A DNA stretch of 64,000 nt, taken from contig NZ_CP068082.1 in the NCBI RefSeq assembly GCF_016724845.1, positions 682,001-746,000 on the forward strand, given 5' to 3'. Source of the DNA: Sphingobacterium spiritivorum. GTDB taxonomy: Bacteria > Bacteroidota > Bacteroidia > Sphingobacteriales > Sphingobacteriaceae. A model generated the notes under the pieces. The model was not told the DNA's origin, did not search any database, and saw nothing but the letters and a program-made list of their open reading frames with translations. The position numbers and the translations under genes were made by a program. This document shows positions 1-9,238 of the stretch, one piece after another (within the stretch, counting starts at the first letter, position 1; each line of letters starts with the position of its first letter).

Positions 1-304
1 TCATAATAGATCCGCGAAGACCTCCCCCTTTTACTTTAAATTCTTCCGACTGGAAATAATCAATATTAATATCTTTCGCTTCAAAGACATAGGTATCCTG
101 ATCTACACGGTTCACCTTTACACCCAATGCCTGTAACAGCTCAATCAGCTTATTGACATCTTTAATATCAGGCACATTAGCTATTGTCATTGGTTCTTCT
201 GTTAATAGAACCGCAGAAATAATCTGCAATGCCTCATTTTTTGCGCCCTGAGGAATAATCTCACCTTTTAATGGCTTCCCACCATGTATTTCAAATGCGT
301 TCAT
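1..304 (-). CDS. murA: UDP-N-acetylglucosamine 1-carboxyvinyltransferase, N-terminal part (cut by window edge)
   Basis: MurA transfers enolpyruvate from PEP to UDP-GlcNAc, the first committed step of peptidoglycan synthesis in the cytoplasm. Only the first 101 residues are in the window. They show the family N-terminus, with PQGAKNEALQ placing Lys22-Asn23 where MurA enzymes bind PEP/UDP-GlcNAc, and a later GGGLRGS segment. The ATG is at 302-304. The gene lies 91 bp downstream of the DUF4290 gene on the same strand, an arrangement I recall as common in Bacteroidota, so co-transcription is likely. The catalytic Cys loop is outside the window. Confidence 0.93.
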   Translation of the reverse strand, partial: MNAFEIHGGKPLKGEIIPQGAKNEALQIISAVLLTEEPMTIANVPDIKDVNKLIELLQALGVKVNRVDQDTYVFEAKDINIDYFQSEEFKVKGGGLRGSIM

Positions 305-395
305 GTATACCCTAACTATTATATTTCAAAAAAAAAAGCAATTGGAATATGATTGACATTTCAATTGCTCTGTACCATTTATCCAATTTAAAAGA

Positions 396-1184
396 TTATC
401 CTCTCTTATAATTATTTGAATGGTTGTTATTATTGTTGTTATTATTATGGTAGCTCTTTTTAGGGCCGCCGTTATTATTGTTGTTATTGTTTCTTTTTAC
501 AAAACCACCCGGTTTCTTGTTGTTGTTATTGTTATTCGATTTCTGCTGATAGCTTCCTTTATTATTATTGTTATTGTTGCTACCACCTGAAGAAGGGGTC
601 TGGCTTTTTACACGGCTTCCCGGAGGAGGTGTTTTGAAATCAAGTTTGGTAAGCACTGTACCTTCAGGTAAGAAAAGTTCCCCTTTTGACAGTTCTTTCA
701 GATCCTGTAAAATCTGCTCATCCGATACAGAGTCTTTGTTCCATGTCAGATAGGCCATTTTCATAAAATTAGCAATCGACAGGATCATCTGATTTCTTTT
801 GGCTTCATCCGTGATCAATCTGGCCTTACTTACCATTGTTTCTACAGTATGACCATAATGTTTGAAACGGATATTATGTTGAGGATAACCTAGCATCTCC
901 GGCTGATGTTTTACATTTTCTCTGCTCTGAATAGGATACGGAGAATCTACATCAATTTTAAAATCAGAGATAATCTGCAGGTGATCCCAAAGCTTGTGCT
1001 TGAAATCGGCCACATCACGTAAATGCGGATTAAGAACACCCATCATATCGATAACGACCTGAGCATGACGGTTACGTTCTTCTTTTGTTGGTAGTGAACT
1101 GATATAATCTACCATATTTTGCACATTACGACCATATTCGGCTAAAATAAGTTTTGGTCTTGTGCTGTTATAATCAAAATTCAT
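396..1184 (-). CDS. DUF4290 family protein with poly-Asn C-terminal tail
   Basis: A 262-residue cytoplasmic protein of the Bacteroidota-specific DUF4290 family, function unknown. Residues 1 to about 185 form the conserved folded part (starts MNFDYNST, with several His/Asn-rich helices). From about residue 190 the protein turns into a low-complexity tail with five blocks of 6-8 Asn separated by Lys/Gly/Ser/Tyr. The Asn runs are encoded by mixed AAT/AAC codons, so they are a trinucleotide-type repeat but not a pure one. There is no signal peptide. It sits between uvrD (67 bp upstream) and murA. The basic, Asn-rich tail may bind RNA or mediate self-association, which is inference only. Confidence 0.85.
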   Translation of the reverse strand: MNFDYNSTRPKLILAEYGRNVQNMVDYISSLPTKEERNRHAQVVIDMMGVLNPHLRDVADFKHKLWDHLQIISDFKIDVDSPYPIQSRENVKHQPEMLGYPQHNIRFKHYGHTVETMVSKARLITDEAKRNQMILSIANFMKMAYLTWNKDSVSDEQILQDLKELSKGELFLPEGTVLTKLDFKTPPPGSRVKSQTPSSGGSNNNNNNKGSYQQKSNNNNNNKKPGGFVKRNNNNNNNGGPKKSYHNNNNNNNNHSNNYKRG

Positions 1185-1250
1185 AAATTGTGGATGATGA
1201 CGCTTTAATAACGTAAGATATGCGCCGTTATTTTGTAAATATAATAAATG

Positions 1251-3527
1251 CTATTGTACAATCCTAAGTTTGGCAAATTTAAGCAACAATTGCTTTTGTC
1301 CCAACTCTTTAAAGAAAATAGTTGCTTTGAGGTCCGGTTTATTGCCTTCCAGATTGATAACCTTACCAAATCCAAATCTTTCATGCTCTACTTCCATCCC
1401 TACCTGAAGTCCGCTGGTATCCGACGGAGCAAAGCCTTCCGTAGGCGTATGCGCTTTTGGCAATATGGAAGTCGTCTTCACTACTTTGGGCTTCGGTTTT
1501 GAGAATGTATCCTGATCTTTCTGCTGCCAGGTCATGCGCTCTCTCTGAAAACCATCGCCTGCTGATGAAGGCATACCTCTGGGTTTGAAATCAAGATCAA
1601 GACATGCCGGATTCAGTTCGTCCAGAAACCTGCTCGGTTCACAATTATTCAGTGAACCCCATCTGTATCGGGAGGTAGCATACGACAAGTGTAATTTTTT
1701 CTCCGCACGTGTTACCGCTACGTAGAATAATCGCCTTTCCTCTTCCAGTTCGGACCTGGAGTTGAGAGACAACTGTGAAGGAAACAGATTTTCTTCCAGT
1801 CCGACTATAAAGACAATCGGAAATTCCAATCCTTTTGAAGAGTGAATCGTCATCAGGGATACCGTATCCGCATTCGGATTCTTATCGTTATCATCGTTGG
1901 TGAGAAGGGCAATATCCTGCATAAATACATCCAGTCCGCGATCTTCTATATCTTCTCTCTCCGAAAACTCCTTGATACCATTTAAGAGCTCCTGAATATT
2001 TTCGTATCTGCTCAGCCCTTCTACTGATTTATCTTCATAGAGATCCTTCAGCACTCCTGAATGTTGTGCGATATGCATCGCTGTATCAAATGCCGAATGG
2101 TTATTGGCCATCGCCTGAAAACTCTGCACCATCGTAGCAAAACCACTCACCGAGCCGGCACTTCTTCCATCCAGAAACATCTGCGCATTGGCAACAACGT
2201 CCCACAACCTGATCTGCTGCTGATCTGCAGCGATCATAATGCGTTCGATAGTTGTATCCCCTATTCCACGACGCGGGTAATTAATAACACGCTTCAGCGC
2301 TTCCTCATCATTAGGGTTGAAGGTCAGTCTGAAGTACGCAATCAGATCCTTTATCTCCTTACGTTGATAAAAGGAGGTTCCTCCGTATATCTTATAAGGA
2401 ATATTGATCTTGCGAAGCGCCTCCTCCATCGATCGGGACTGTGCATTCGTACGATACAAAATCGCAAAATCTTTAAAGTTTAATCCTTTAAGGGCTTTTT
2501 CCTGAGCAATAATATCGGCTACAATCTTTCCTTCTTCATTATCAGAGAAGGCCCTGTTAACCTTTATCTTTTCACCGTCTTCATTATCCGAAAAAACGTT
2601 CTTCTCCAGTTGATTCTTGTTGTTCGCAATAATACTGTTGGCGGCATTCACGATCATCTTGGTCGAACGGTAGTTTTGCTCCAGTTTGAACACCTTTACA
2701 TCCGGATAATCTTTCTGGAAATTCAGGATATTTTGGATATTCGCACCGCGAAAGGCATAGATACTCTGTGCATCATCCCCTACAACACAAATATTCTCAT
2801 TCACCGCAGCCAGACGCTTGACAATCAGATACTGGGAAAAGTTAGTATCCTGATACTCATCCACCATGAGGTATTTAAACTGATGCTGATACTTATGTAA
2901 GACATCCGGATGCTTATTCAGAAGCACATTGGTCTTGAATAACAAATCGTCAAAATCCATCGCTCCGGCACGATAACAGCGTTGTGCATAGGTCATATAG
3001 ATCTGCCCCATCTGTCCCCTGCCATTTGAATGATCTTCCGCTTTGATGGCTTCATTCTTATTATATTCCTGTGGAGAGATGAGGTTGTTTTTCGCCTGTG
3101 AGATACGACCGTATACGTGGTTTACATTATACAACTTATCATCCAGGTTCATCTCCTTGAGGATAGAACGGAGCAAACTCTTGGTATCGTCTGTATCGTA
3201 GATTGTAAAATTGCGCGGATATCCGATCAATTCAGCCTCTACGCGTAATATCCTGGCAAAAACCGAGTGAAAAGTACCCATCCAGATATTCTTAGCTTCT
3301 CCTCCTACGACCTTCATGATACGCTCACGCATCTCCTTTGCAGCCTTATTTGTAAAAGTCAACACTAATATATTAAAGGGATCCACACCTTTACGTATAA
3401 GGTGGGCCACACGGTACGTGATTACACGTGTTTTACCCGATCCGGCTCCGGCGACAATCATTACCGGTCCTTCTGTCTGTTCAACAGCCGCACGTTGGGT
3501 CGGATTTAATCCTGCTAGATAATCCAA
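1251..3527 (-). CDS. uvrD: UvrD/PcrA-type superfamily 1 DNA helicase
   Basis: A 3'-5' DNA helicase of 758 residues acting in nucleotide excision and mismatch repair and in clearing replication or transcription conflicts. All SF1A motifs are visible: Q motif (LNPTQRAAVE), Walker A GAGSGKT at residues 27-33, motif II DEYQDTN, motif III VGDDAQSIYAFRGA, motif IV LEQNYRST, motif V TIHSSKGLEFP and motif VI EERRLFYVAVTRA. The last 50 residues (GMEVEHERFGFGKV) match the Tudor-like C-terminal domain that PcrA uses to contact RNA polymerase. The start is a TTG (3525-3527) giving MDYLAGLNP, the expected family N-terminus. No ATG lies in frame near it. Confidence 0.95.
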   Translation of the reverse strand: MDYLAGLNPTQRAAVEQTEGPVMIVAGAGSGKTRVITYRVAHLIRKGVDPFNILVLTFTNKAAKEMRERIMKVVGGEAKNIWMGTFHSVFARILRVEAELIGYPRNFTIYDTDDTKSLLRSILKEMNLDDKLYNVNHVYGRISQAKNNLISPQEYNKNEAIKAEDHSNGRGQMGQIYMTYAQRCYRAGAMDFDDLLFKTNVLLNKHPDVLHKYQHQFKYLMVDEYQDTNFSQYLIVKRLAAVNENICVVGDDAQSIYAFRGANIQNILNFQKDYPDVKVFKLEQNYRSTKMIVNAANSIIANNKNQLEKNVFSDNEDGEKIKVNRAFSDNEEGKIVADIIAQEKALKGLNFKDFAILYRTNAQSRSMEEALRKINIPYKIYGGTSFYQRKEIKDLIAYFRLTFNPNDEEALKRVINYPRRGIGDTTIERIMIAADQQQIRLWDVVANAQMFLDGRSAGSVSGFATMVQSFQAMANNHSAFDTAMHIAQHSGVLKDLYEDKSVEGLSRYENIQELLNGIKEFSEREDIEDRGLDVFMQDIALLTNDDNDKNPNADTVSLMTIHSSKGLEFPIVFIVGLEENLFPSQLSLNSRSELEEERRLFYVAVTRAEKKLHLSYATSRYRWGSLNNCEPSRFLDELNPACLDLDFKPRGMPSSAGDGFQRERMTWQQKDQDTFSKPKPKVVKTTSILPKAHTPTEGFAPSDTSGLQVGMEVEHERFGFGKVINLEGNKPDLKATIFFKELGQKQLLLKFAKLRIVQ

Positions 3528-3940
3528 AATAATCTGTAATTTTTGTAGTTAGAAAAATAGTCTGTAAAAATACGAAAACTATCTGAGAACAGCGGCACTC
3601 TTTTTGAATATGAAGAAAACTATCATAGTATTAAATATCAAAAAGTTTTGGAATAAGGAGTGGAGTAATGACCTTAATTATGTTTTTTATTCGGATATCT
3701 GCTTCACTTAATAAATACTTGTCAATTGTGCTGTATAAGAATCTGTCTTTAAAGCGAATAAACACGTTTTTATTGACAAAAAATAAATCCTTAACAGGCA
3801 AAAATACAATTAATTACTGCTGTTATATTATCTTTGCCCTCAAGGCATATAATATGAAAATCATTTTTTTCGTAAACATATCCGGTCTTTTTACGTTGTT
3901 TAATAGAACTTTTGACGCTTATATATAGATTTTTCAAATT
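3528..3940. other. 413-bp divergent intergenic region (uvrD / tamB)
   Basis: AT-rich spacer between the divergent uvrD and tamB genes. It must hold both promoters. The clearest element is a TATCTTTG box at 3829-3836 facing tamB (listed separately). A plus-strand open frame (3668-3928) has no family features and ends just before tamB, so it is not called as a gene. No RNA gene or repeat was recognised. Confidence 0.5.
3829..3836 (+). promoter_or_regulatory. -7 box (TATCTTTG) for tamB
   Basis: Matches the Bacteroidota -7 consensus TAnnTTTG exactly. It lies 104 bp upstream of the tamB TTG start. No TTG -33 element is seen at the expected 19-21 bp spacing. Confidence 0.4.
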
Positions 3941-6900
3941 TTGAATAAATTAGGACGCATTGCATTAAAGACATTCTTATGGATTGTCGGCTCTATTATA
4001 GCCTTACTTTTACTTATTGTTTTTCTGATCCGGCTCCCTGCAGTTCAAAACTTTGTGGTGGGCAAAGTGACGAATTATGTCGAAGGCAAAATCGGCACAC
4101 CTGTACGTATAGGGTATATTAAAATAGGATTTCCTAAGGATCTGGTGCTGGAGAATGTCTATTTAGCTGATCAGACCAAAGATACACTGGTATCTGCAGA
4201 AGAGCTCAAAGTAGATATCGACATGTTCAAATTACTCAAAAACACCGTCGAAATTCAGGAAATATCTTTAAAAGGAGCTACCGCAAAAATAAGCCGCAGT
4301 CTGCCAGACAGTGCGTTTAATTTTGACTACATTGTAAAAGCATTTTCATCGGAGAAAGAAAGTACCGCTACAGCAGACACCACATCTGCTATGGTATTTA
4401 ATATTGAAAAAGTAAATTTTGATAAAATCCGGTTTATTTACAAAGATGATGTCATCGGTACAAGAGCTGAAATTAATCTCGGTCACTTCGACACCCGTAT
4501 CAAGACCTTTGACCTGACCAAAAATATGACTTTTGATATGCCGGTCGTCAATATTGACGGACTGACAGCAATTGTAAATCAATGGTCGCCTATGACCGAC
4601 ACCAATCGCCCCAAGGCCGAAGATTTCGGAATAACAGATCCTTCTGTGAAAGAAGCCTCTCTCCTACCCAATGTAGGCATCAAAACCGCCAATCTAAAGA
4701 ATATTGATGTACGCTACAGTGATTCATCATCCGCAATGGATACCCGCTTTAATATCAATGACCTTGTAGCAAGTATACATGAAATTGATCTTAATAAGGA
4801 AATTGTCACGTTAGATAATATAAAACTGGATGGCTCGGATTCAAAAGTTTTGTTTGGAAAGATCAACAAAAAGCCTGAAGTAAAAACGACAAAAGATTCT
4901 ACTGCTGCGACTTCTTCGAATAACTGGATTGTATCTGCAAATGAAATTGTCATCAATAAGACCAATTTCCTGTTTAAAGATGATAATCAGGCCCGTATGA
5001 AAGGTTTCGATTATGGCAATATAAAAATTCAGGGCCTGTCCGGAGATCTTAAAGATCTGTTCTACTCTGCAGATTCTCTGTCCGGATCCTTATCCATGCT
5101 AAAAGCTAAAGATCACTCCGGATTTGAGATTAAACAACTATCCGGTGATTTTGTATACACCAATACCGGTGCGATAATCAAAAATCTGTACGCAGAAACA
5201 CCCAATACCTTATTAAGAGATTATATTAAAATCTCCTACCCTTCTCTGGATATCATCAGTACACAGCCTGAGAAACTGACATTGGAAGCGAATATCCGCA
5301 AGAGTCGCGTAGGTATGAAAGATATCCGCTATTTTGCTCCCTTTCTGGATACCATGCAAGTCATGAAACCACTGATGACCAAAACCTTCTTTATTGACGG
5401 GCGTGTCAAAGGCCGGATGAATGACCTGCAGATCCCAACGCTGGAATTCAAAACACTCAACCGCACGCATATTATTGCCAGTGCGCATATTACAGGTTTA
5501 CCTGACCCGGAAAAAATGAACATTGATCTGCGCCTGAAAAAATTAACTACAGGACGCCGTGATCTGGAGCAACTGATTGCAAAATCTATGCTTCCGGACA
5601 GTATACAATTGCCCAATTCGATCGGACTGACAGGTACATTCAAAGGAGGAATGAAAGGGTTTGATGCAGATCTGAAACTGAAGACAGAGCAGGGAAATGC
5701 CTCGTTTGACGGCAAACTCAATATGGCAGGACGTGACACCTCCTATGATGCACGGGTACGTATCGAGGATTTCAACCTAGGGCATCTGTTAAAGATGGAT
5801 TCCACACTGGGTATACTTGCCTTTGATGCTGATGTGAAAGGACATGGCCTCAATCCTAAAACTATGCAGGCCGATGTAAAAGGAAAACTCCTGCGCCTGG
5901 ACGCTATGGGATACCGCTATCAGAATATTGACCTTGATTTACTGGCCAACAAAGGAGATATCGGCGCCACAATCAGCAGTAGCGATCCAAATCTGGATCT
6001 TCATATGAATGCTAATGCAGATATGCGCGGAAAATATCCAAAGGTAAATATGGAAATGATGATCGACAGCATCAATTTCAAAAACCTCAAACTCATGACA
6101 GAGGATCTGCGTTATCATGGTAAGATCGTTGCTGATTTTGAAACTGCAGACCTTAATTTCTTAAACGGCCGTATTGACATTGTCAATTCGTCTATCGCCT
6201 ATAACAATGATCGTTTTGTGCTGGATAGTGTTTCTATGATTGCTAAAGCAGACACCAGCCGTAATATGCTGACCTTGCAATCTGAATTCCTGAAAGCTCA
6301 CCTCGTGGGTAAATATCAGCTTACCGAACTCGGAAGTGCAATGCAGGATATTCTGCGGGTATATTATCAGCCGAATGCCAACCCTACAAAAATACCTCCG
6401 TATTCACCTCAAAACTTTGAGTTTAGTGCGCAACTGAACAATTCGCGATTTATTCGTGACTTCTTTCCTGATCTGGAAGAACTGAGACCCGTAACACTGG
6501 ATGGTACATTTGATAGTCAGACCAAATCTATCCTGGCAAAACTCGTTGCGCCAAAAGTCATCTACGGAGGCACAAAAATTGAAAATGTTTCACTCGATAT
6601 CAATACCGTAGACAGTACGATGTACTATTCTACGCTTATCAATAAAATTGCGATCAGTAATGTTGAATTGATCAATACCGTATTGAGTGGAAAGGTAATA
6701 AAAAACAATCTGGACTTTGGTCTCTGGATAAAAGATAAACAGGAGAAAGAGCAATACTACCTCGGGGCGCAAATGAAAGTCAATGATGATAATTATATCC
6801 TCAGTCTACTCGAGAATGGTCTGATGCTGAACTACGAAACGTGGAACATCAACCAGAATAACAGTCTTTCCTTTGGTAAAGCCGGTATCCGGGCACAGGA

Positions 6901-9238
6901 TTTTATTCTGACCAATAAAGGACAGGAACTGAAGATTGTTTCTCAGGATTCATCTCTTAACTCTCCGATCAACTTAAGTTTCAACAATTTCAGAATCGAA
7001 ACATTCTCCCAAATGCTGGAATCTGAAGCACTGAATCTGGGCGGGGGAATAAACGGAAGTGCTACAATATCCCGTCTTGAAAGTAAGCCTGTTTTTGTTT
7101 CTGATCTGACAATAGATAAATTCTATTTCGGGAAAGATACAGTTGGAAATATTGCCATTAAGGTTAATAACGAAAAAGAGAACACTTATGCAGCGGATGT
7201 GAGCATCACAGAAAATGGCAATAATGTACGTCTTCTTGGAGAATATATAAGTCCTCCGGATGGCAAGTCCACTTTTCAGGCAACTCTGGACCTCAAACCA
7301 CTAAAAATGAAAACGGTCGAGGCATTCAGTCTGGGCTACCTTCAAAATACAGAAGGGAATCTCGAAGGAACACTTAATATCAGTGGCACTACAGCCGATC
7401 CGAGTATAAAAGGTGATCTGGTATTCCAGGATGCACGGCTGAACATCACCATGCTTAATGCCGACTTTTATATGGACGACCAGACCATTTCATTCAATGA
7501 TCAGGGTCTTGCATTCAAAGAATTTAATATTAAAGATAAGAGAGGAAATACAGCCAGAATCAACGGTTCTATCCTGACAAAAGATTACACAGACTTTGAT
7601 TTCAATCTCAATCTGAATACAAATGATTTTACTGTAGTCAACTCTACCCGCGAGGATAACGATCTGTTCTACGGTAAACTATTTGTGACTTCCAATCTTC
7701 GCATCAGAGGGGATATGCACAAACCTGTGGTGGACGGTAATATCAAAGCAAATGACAAAACTGATTTCGTATTTATCGTTCCTAATGATAATCCGGGAAT
7801 GGTACAGCGGGATGGGGTAGTCGAATTTGTAAATAAAAGTGATACTTCAGCAGCCAATATATTTGCAAAGCTCGATTCCATGACCACTACATCACACCTT
7901 TCAGGAATAGATCTTACCCTGAATCTGCAAACGGATAAAGAGGCTAAATTCAAGATCATCATGGATGAAGGTTCCAAAGATGCGCTGAATATACAGGGAA
8001 CAGCCGAATTGAACATGGGAATTGATGCCAGCGAGAAAATCACGATGTCAGGTACCTTCACCGTAGAAAAAGGAGATTATTCCTTCAGCTTCGGTCCGCT
8101 CAGCAAAGAATTTGGTTTTGAAAAAGGCAGTACCATTACCTGGAACGGCGATCCGCTGGATGCACAACTGGCCATTACAGCTCTTTATACAAATAAATTT
8201 CCGACACTGGAACTTGTACAGAATCAGATCGGTACCGAAAGCGCCAACTTATACAAACAACGGATTCCATTTGCTGTAAAACTGTTACTGACCGGTGAGT
8301 TGTTCAAACCGAACATTAACTTTGACATTGATCTCGATGAGAAAAATGCTATCGTTTCGCAGGATGTGGTGAGTAAAGTCAACATTGCACTGACGGCTCT
8401 TCGTGAAGATCAGTCTGAATTGAACAAGCAGGTCTTCTCCCTAATTATACTAGGTCGCTTTATGGCTTCCAATCCATTTGAAAGTTTGTCCGGAGGTGGT
8501 GGTGTAGAGGGTACTGCCCGTAATACCATGAGCTCCTTCCTGAGCGGGCAGTTAAATGCACTGGCTTCCGACCTTATAAAAGGTGTAGAACTTGATTTTG
8601 GTCTGGAATCGTCACAAGATTATCTGACCGGATCCGGCAATACGCGTACTGACCTCAATATCGGTGTATCTAAAATGCTGTTTGACGATCGTCTGAAAAT
8701 TACAATCGGTTCTAACTTTGAGGTCGAAGGAAGTTCCAGACCGGGAGAACAGGCCAACAATATTGCAGGTGATATTTCTTTGGATTATCAGCTTTCACAG
8801 GACGGAAGATATTTTGCACGTGTATACCGCAAAAATCAGTATCAGGCAACGCTGCAGGGACAATTTGTAGAGACAGGGATTGGTTTCATTATCAATATGG
8901 ACTATAATAAGTTCAGAGAGATATTTATGAATACCAAGCAACTGCAGAATTATTACGACACCGAAAGTAAAGGATTCAGAAGAAGATTTGATGTAGAGCG
9001 TATGGATAAGGATTCGGTATACAGGGATAGCGTAAGAGCAGTAATACGGGATAGTCTGATGCAAAACAGCCCCGAGTACCGTAAACGTCAGGAGAAAAAA
9101 CTTCAGGAGCAGCAGCAGCTTAAGAAAGATTCACTGGACAAATCCGGTAAAAATGATACAAACCACAAAAAGACAGATACTTTAAAATCAGCTATTCGTA
9201 ATGAAGAAGAGGAAAGGAGACAAAATGCAAAAGGGTAA
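3941..9238 (+). CDS. tamB: TamB/DUF490-family translocation and assembly module protein
   Basis: A giant (1765 residues) inner-membrane-anchored periplasmic protein of the AsmA/TamB bridge-like lipid-transfer superfamily. Such proteins link the inner membrane to an Omp85 partner and serve outer-membrane protein or phospholipid delivery. Residues 8-30 are one hydrophobic anchor, followed by an AsmA-like segment (VRIGYIKIGFPKDLVLENV) and a very long beta-rich region. The conserved DUF490 part lies at about 1250-1650 and contains a GNPLD-like 'ITWNGDPLDAQLAITALY' motif. The tail (about 1690-1765) is charged and Lys/Glu/Asp-rich. The start is TTG at 3941. An in-frame TAG at 3926-3928 leaves it as the first usable codon, and a later start would lose the anchor. 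The 3' end overlaps tamL, supporting a working pair. Confidence 0.93.
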   Translation: MNKLGRIALKTFLWIVGSIIALLLLIVFLIRLPAVQNFVVGKVTNYVEGKIGTPVRIGYIKIGFPKDLVLENVYLADQTKDTLVSAEELKVDIDMFKLLKNTVEIQEISLKGATAKISRSLPDSAFNFDYIVKAFSSEKESTATADTTSAMVFNIEKVNFDKIRFIYKDDVIGTRAEINLGHFDTRIKTFDLTKNMTFDMPVVNIDGLTAIVNQWSPMTDTNRPKAEDFGITDPSVKEASLLPNVGIKTANLKNIDVRYSDSSSAMDTRFNINDLVASIHEIDLNKEIVTLDNIKLDGSDSKVLFGKINKKPEVKTTKDSTAATSSNNWIVSANEIVINKTNFLFKDDNQARMKGFDYGNIKIQGLSGDLKDLFYSADSLSGSLSMLKAKDHSGFEIKQLSGDFVYTNTGAIIKNLYAETPNTLLRDYIKISYPSLDIISTQPEKLTLEANIRKSRVGMKDIRYFAPFLDTMQVMKPLMTKTFFIDGRVKGRMNDLQIPTLEFKTLNRTHIIASAHITGLPDPEKMNIDLRLKKLTTGRRDLEQLIAKSMLPDSIQLPNSIGLTGTFKGGMKGFDADLKLKTEQGNASFDGKLNMAGRDTSYDARVRIEDFNLGHLLKMDSTLGILAFDADVKGHGLNPKTMQADVKGKLLRLDAMGYRYQNIDLDLLANKGDIGATISSSDPNLDLHMNANADMRGKYPKVNMEMMIDSINFKNLKLMTEDLRYHGKIVADFETADLNFLNGRIDIVNSSIAYNNDRFVLDSVSMIAKADTSRNMLTLQSEFLKAHLVGKYQLTELGSAMQDILRVYYQPNANPTKIPPYSPQNFEFSAQLNNSRFIRDFFPDLEELRPVTLDGTFDSQTKSILAKLVAPKVIYGGTKIENVSLDINTVDSTMYYSTLINKIAISNVELINTVLSGKVIKNNLDFGLWIKDKQEKEQYYLGAQMKVNDDNYILSLLENGLMLNYETWNINQNNSLSFGKAGIRAQDFILTNKGQELKIVSQDSSLNSPINLSFNNFRIETFSQMLESEALNLGGGINGSATISRLESKPVFVSDLTIDKFYFGKDTVGNIAIKVNNEKENTYAADVSITENGNNVRLLGEYISPPDGKSTFQATLDLKPLKMKTVEAFSLGYLQNTEGNLEGTLNISGTTADPSIKGDLVFQDARLNITMLNADFYMDDQTISFNDQGLAFKEFNIKDKRGNTARINGSILTKDYTDFDFNLNLNTNDFTVVNSTREDNDLFYGKLFVTSNLRIRGDMHKPVVDGNIKANDKTDFVFIVPNDNPGMVQRDGVVEFVNKSDTSAANIFAKLDSMTTTSHLSGIDLTLNLQTDKEAKFKIIMDEGSKDALNIQGTAELNMGIDASEKITMSGTFTVEKGDYSFSFGPLSKEFGFEKGSTITWNGDPLDAQLAITALYTNKFPTLELVQNQIGTESANLYKQRIPFAVKLLLTGELFKPNINFDIDLDEKNAIVSQDVVSKVNIALTALREDQSELNKQVFSLIILGRFMASNPFESLSGGGGVEGTARNTMSSFLSGQLNALASDLIKGVELDFGLESSQDYLTGSGNTRTDLNIGVSKMLFDDRLKITIGSNFEVEGSSRPGEQANNIAGDISLDYQLSQDGRYFARVYRKNQYQATLQGQFVETGIGFIINMDYNKFREIFMNTKQLQNYYDTESKGFRRRFDVERMDKDSVYRDSVRAVIRDSLMQNSPEYRKRQEKKLQEQQQLKKDSLDKSGKNDTNHKKTDTLKSAIRNEEEERRQNAKG

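Noticed and set aside
3668..3928. 86-codon plus-strand open frame before tamB
   Set aside because: AT-driven composition (Ile/Leu/Lys/Asn), no family features, overlaps the probable tamB promoter box at 3829-3836.
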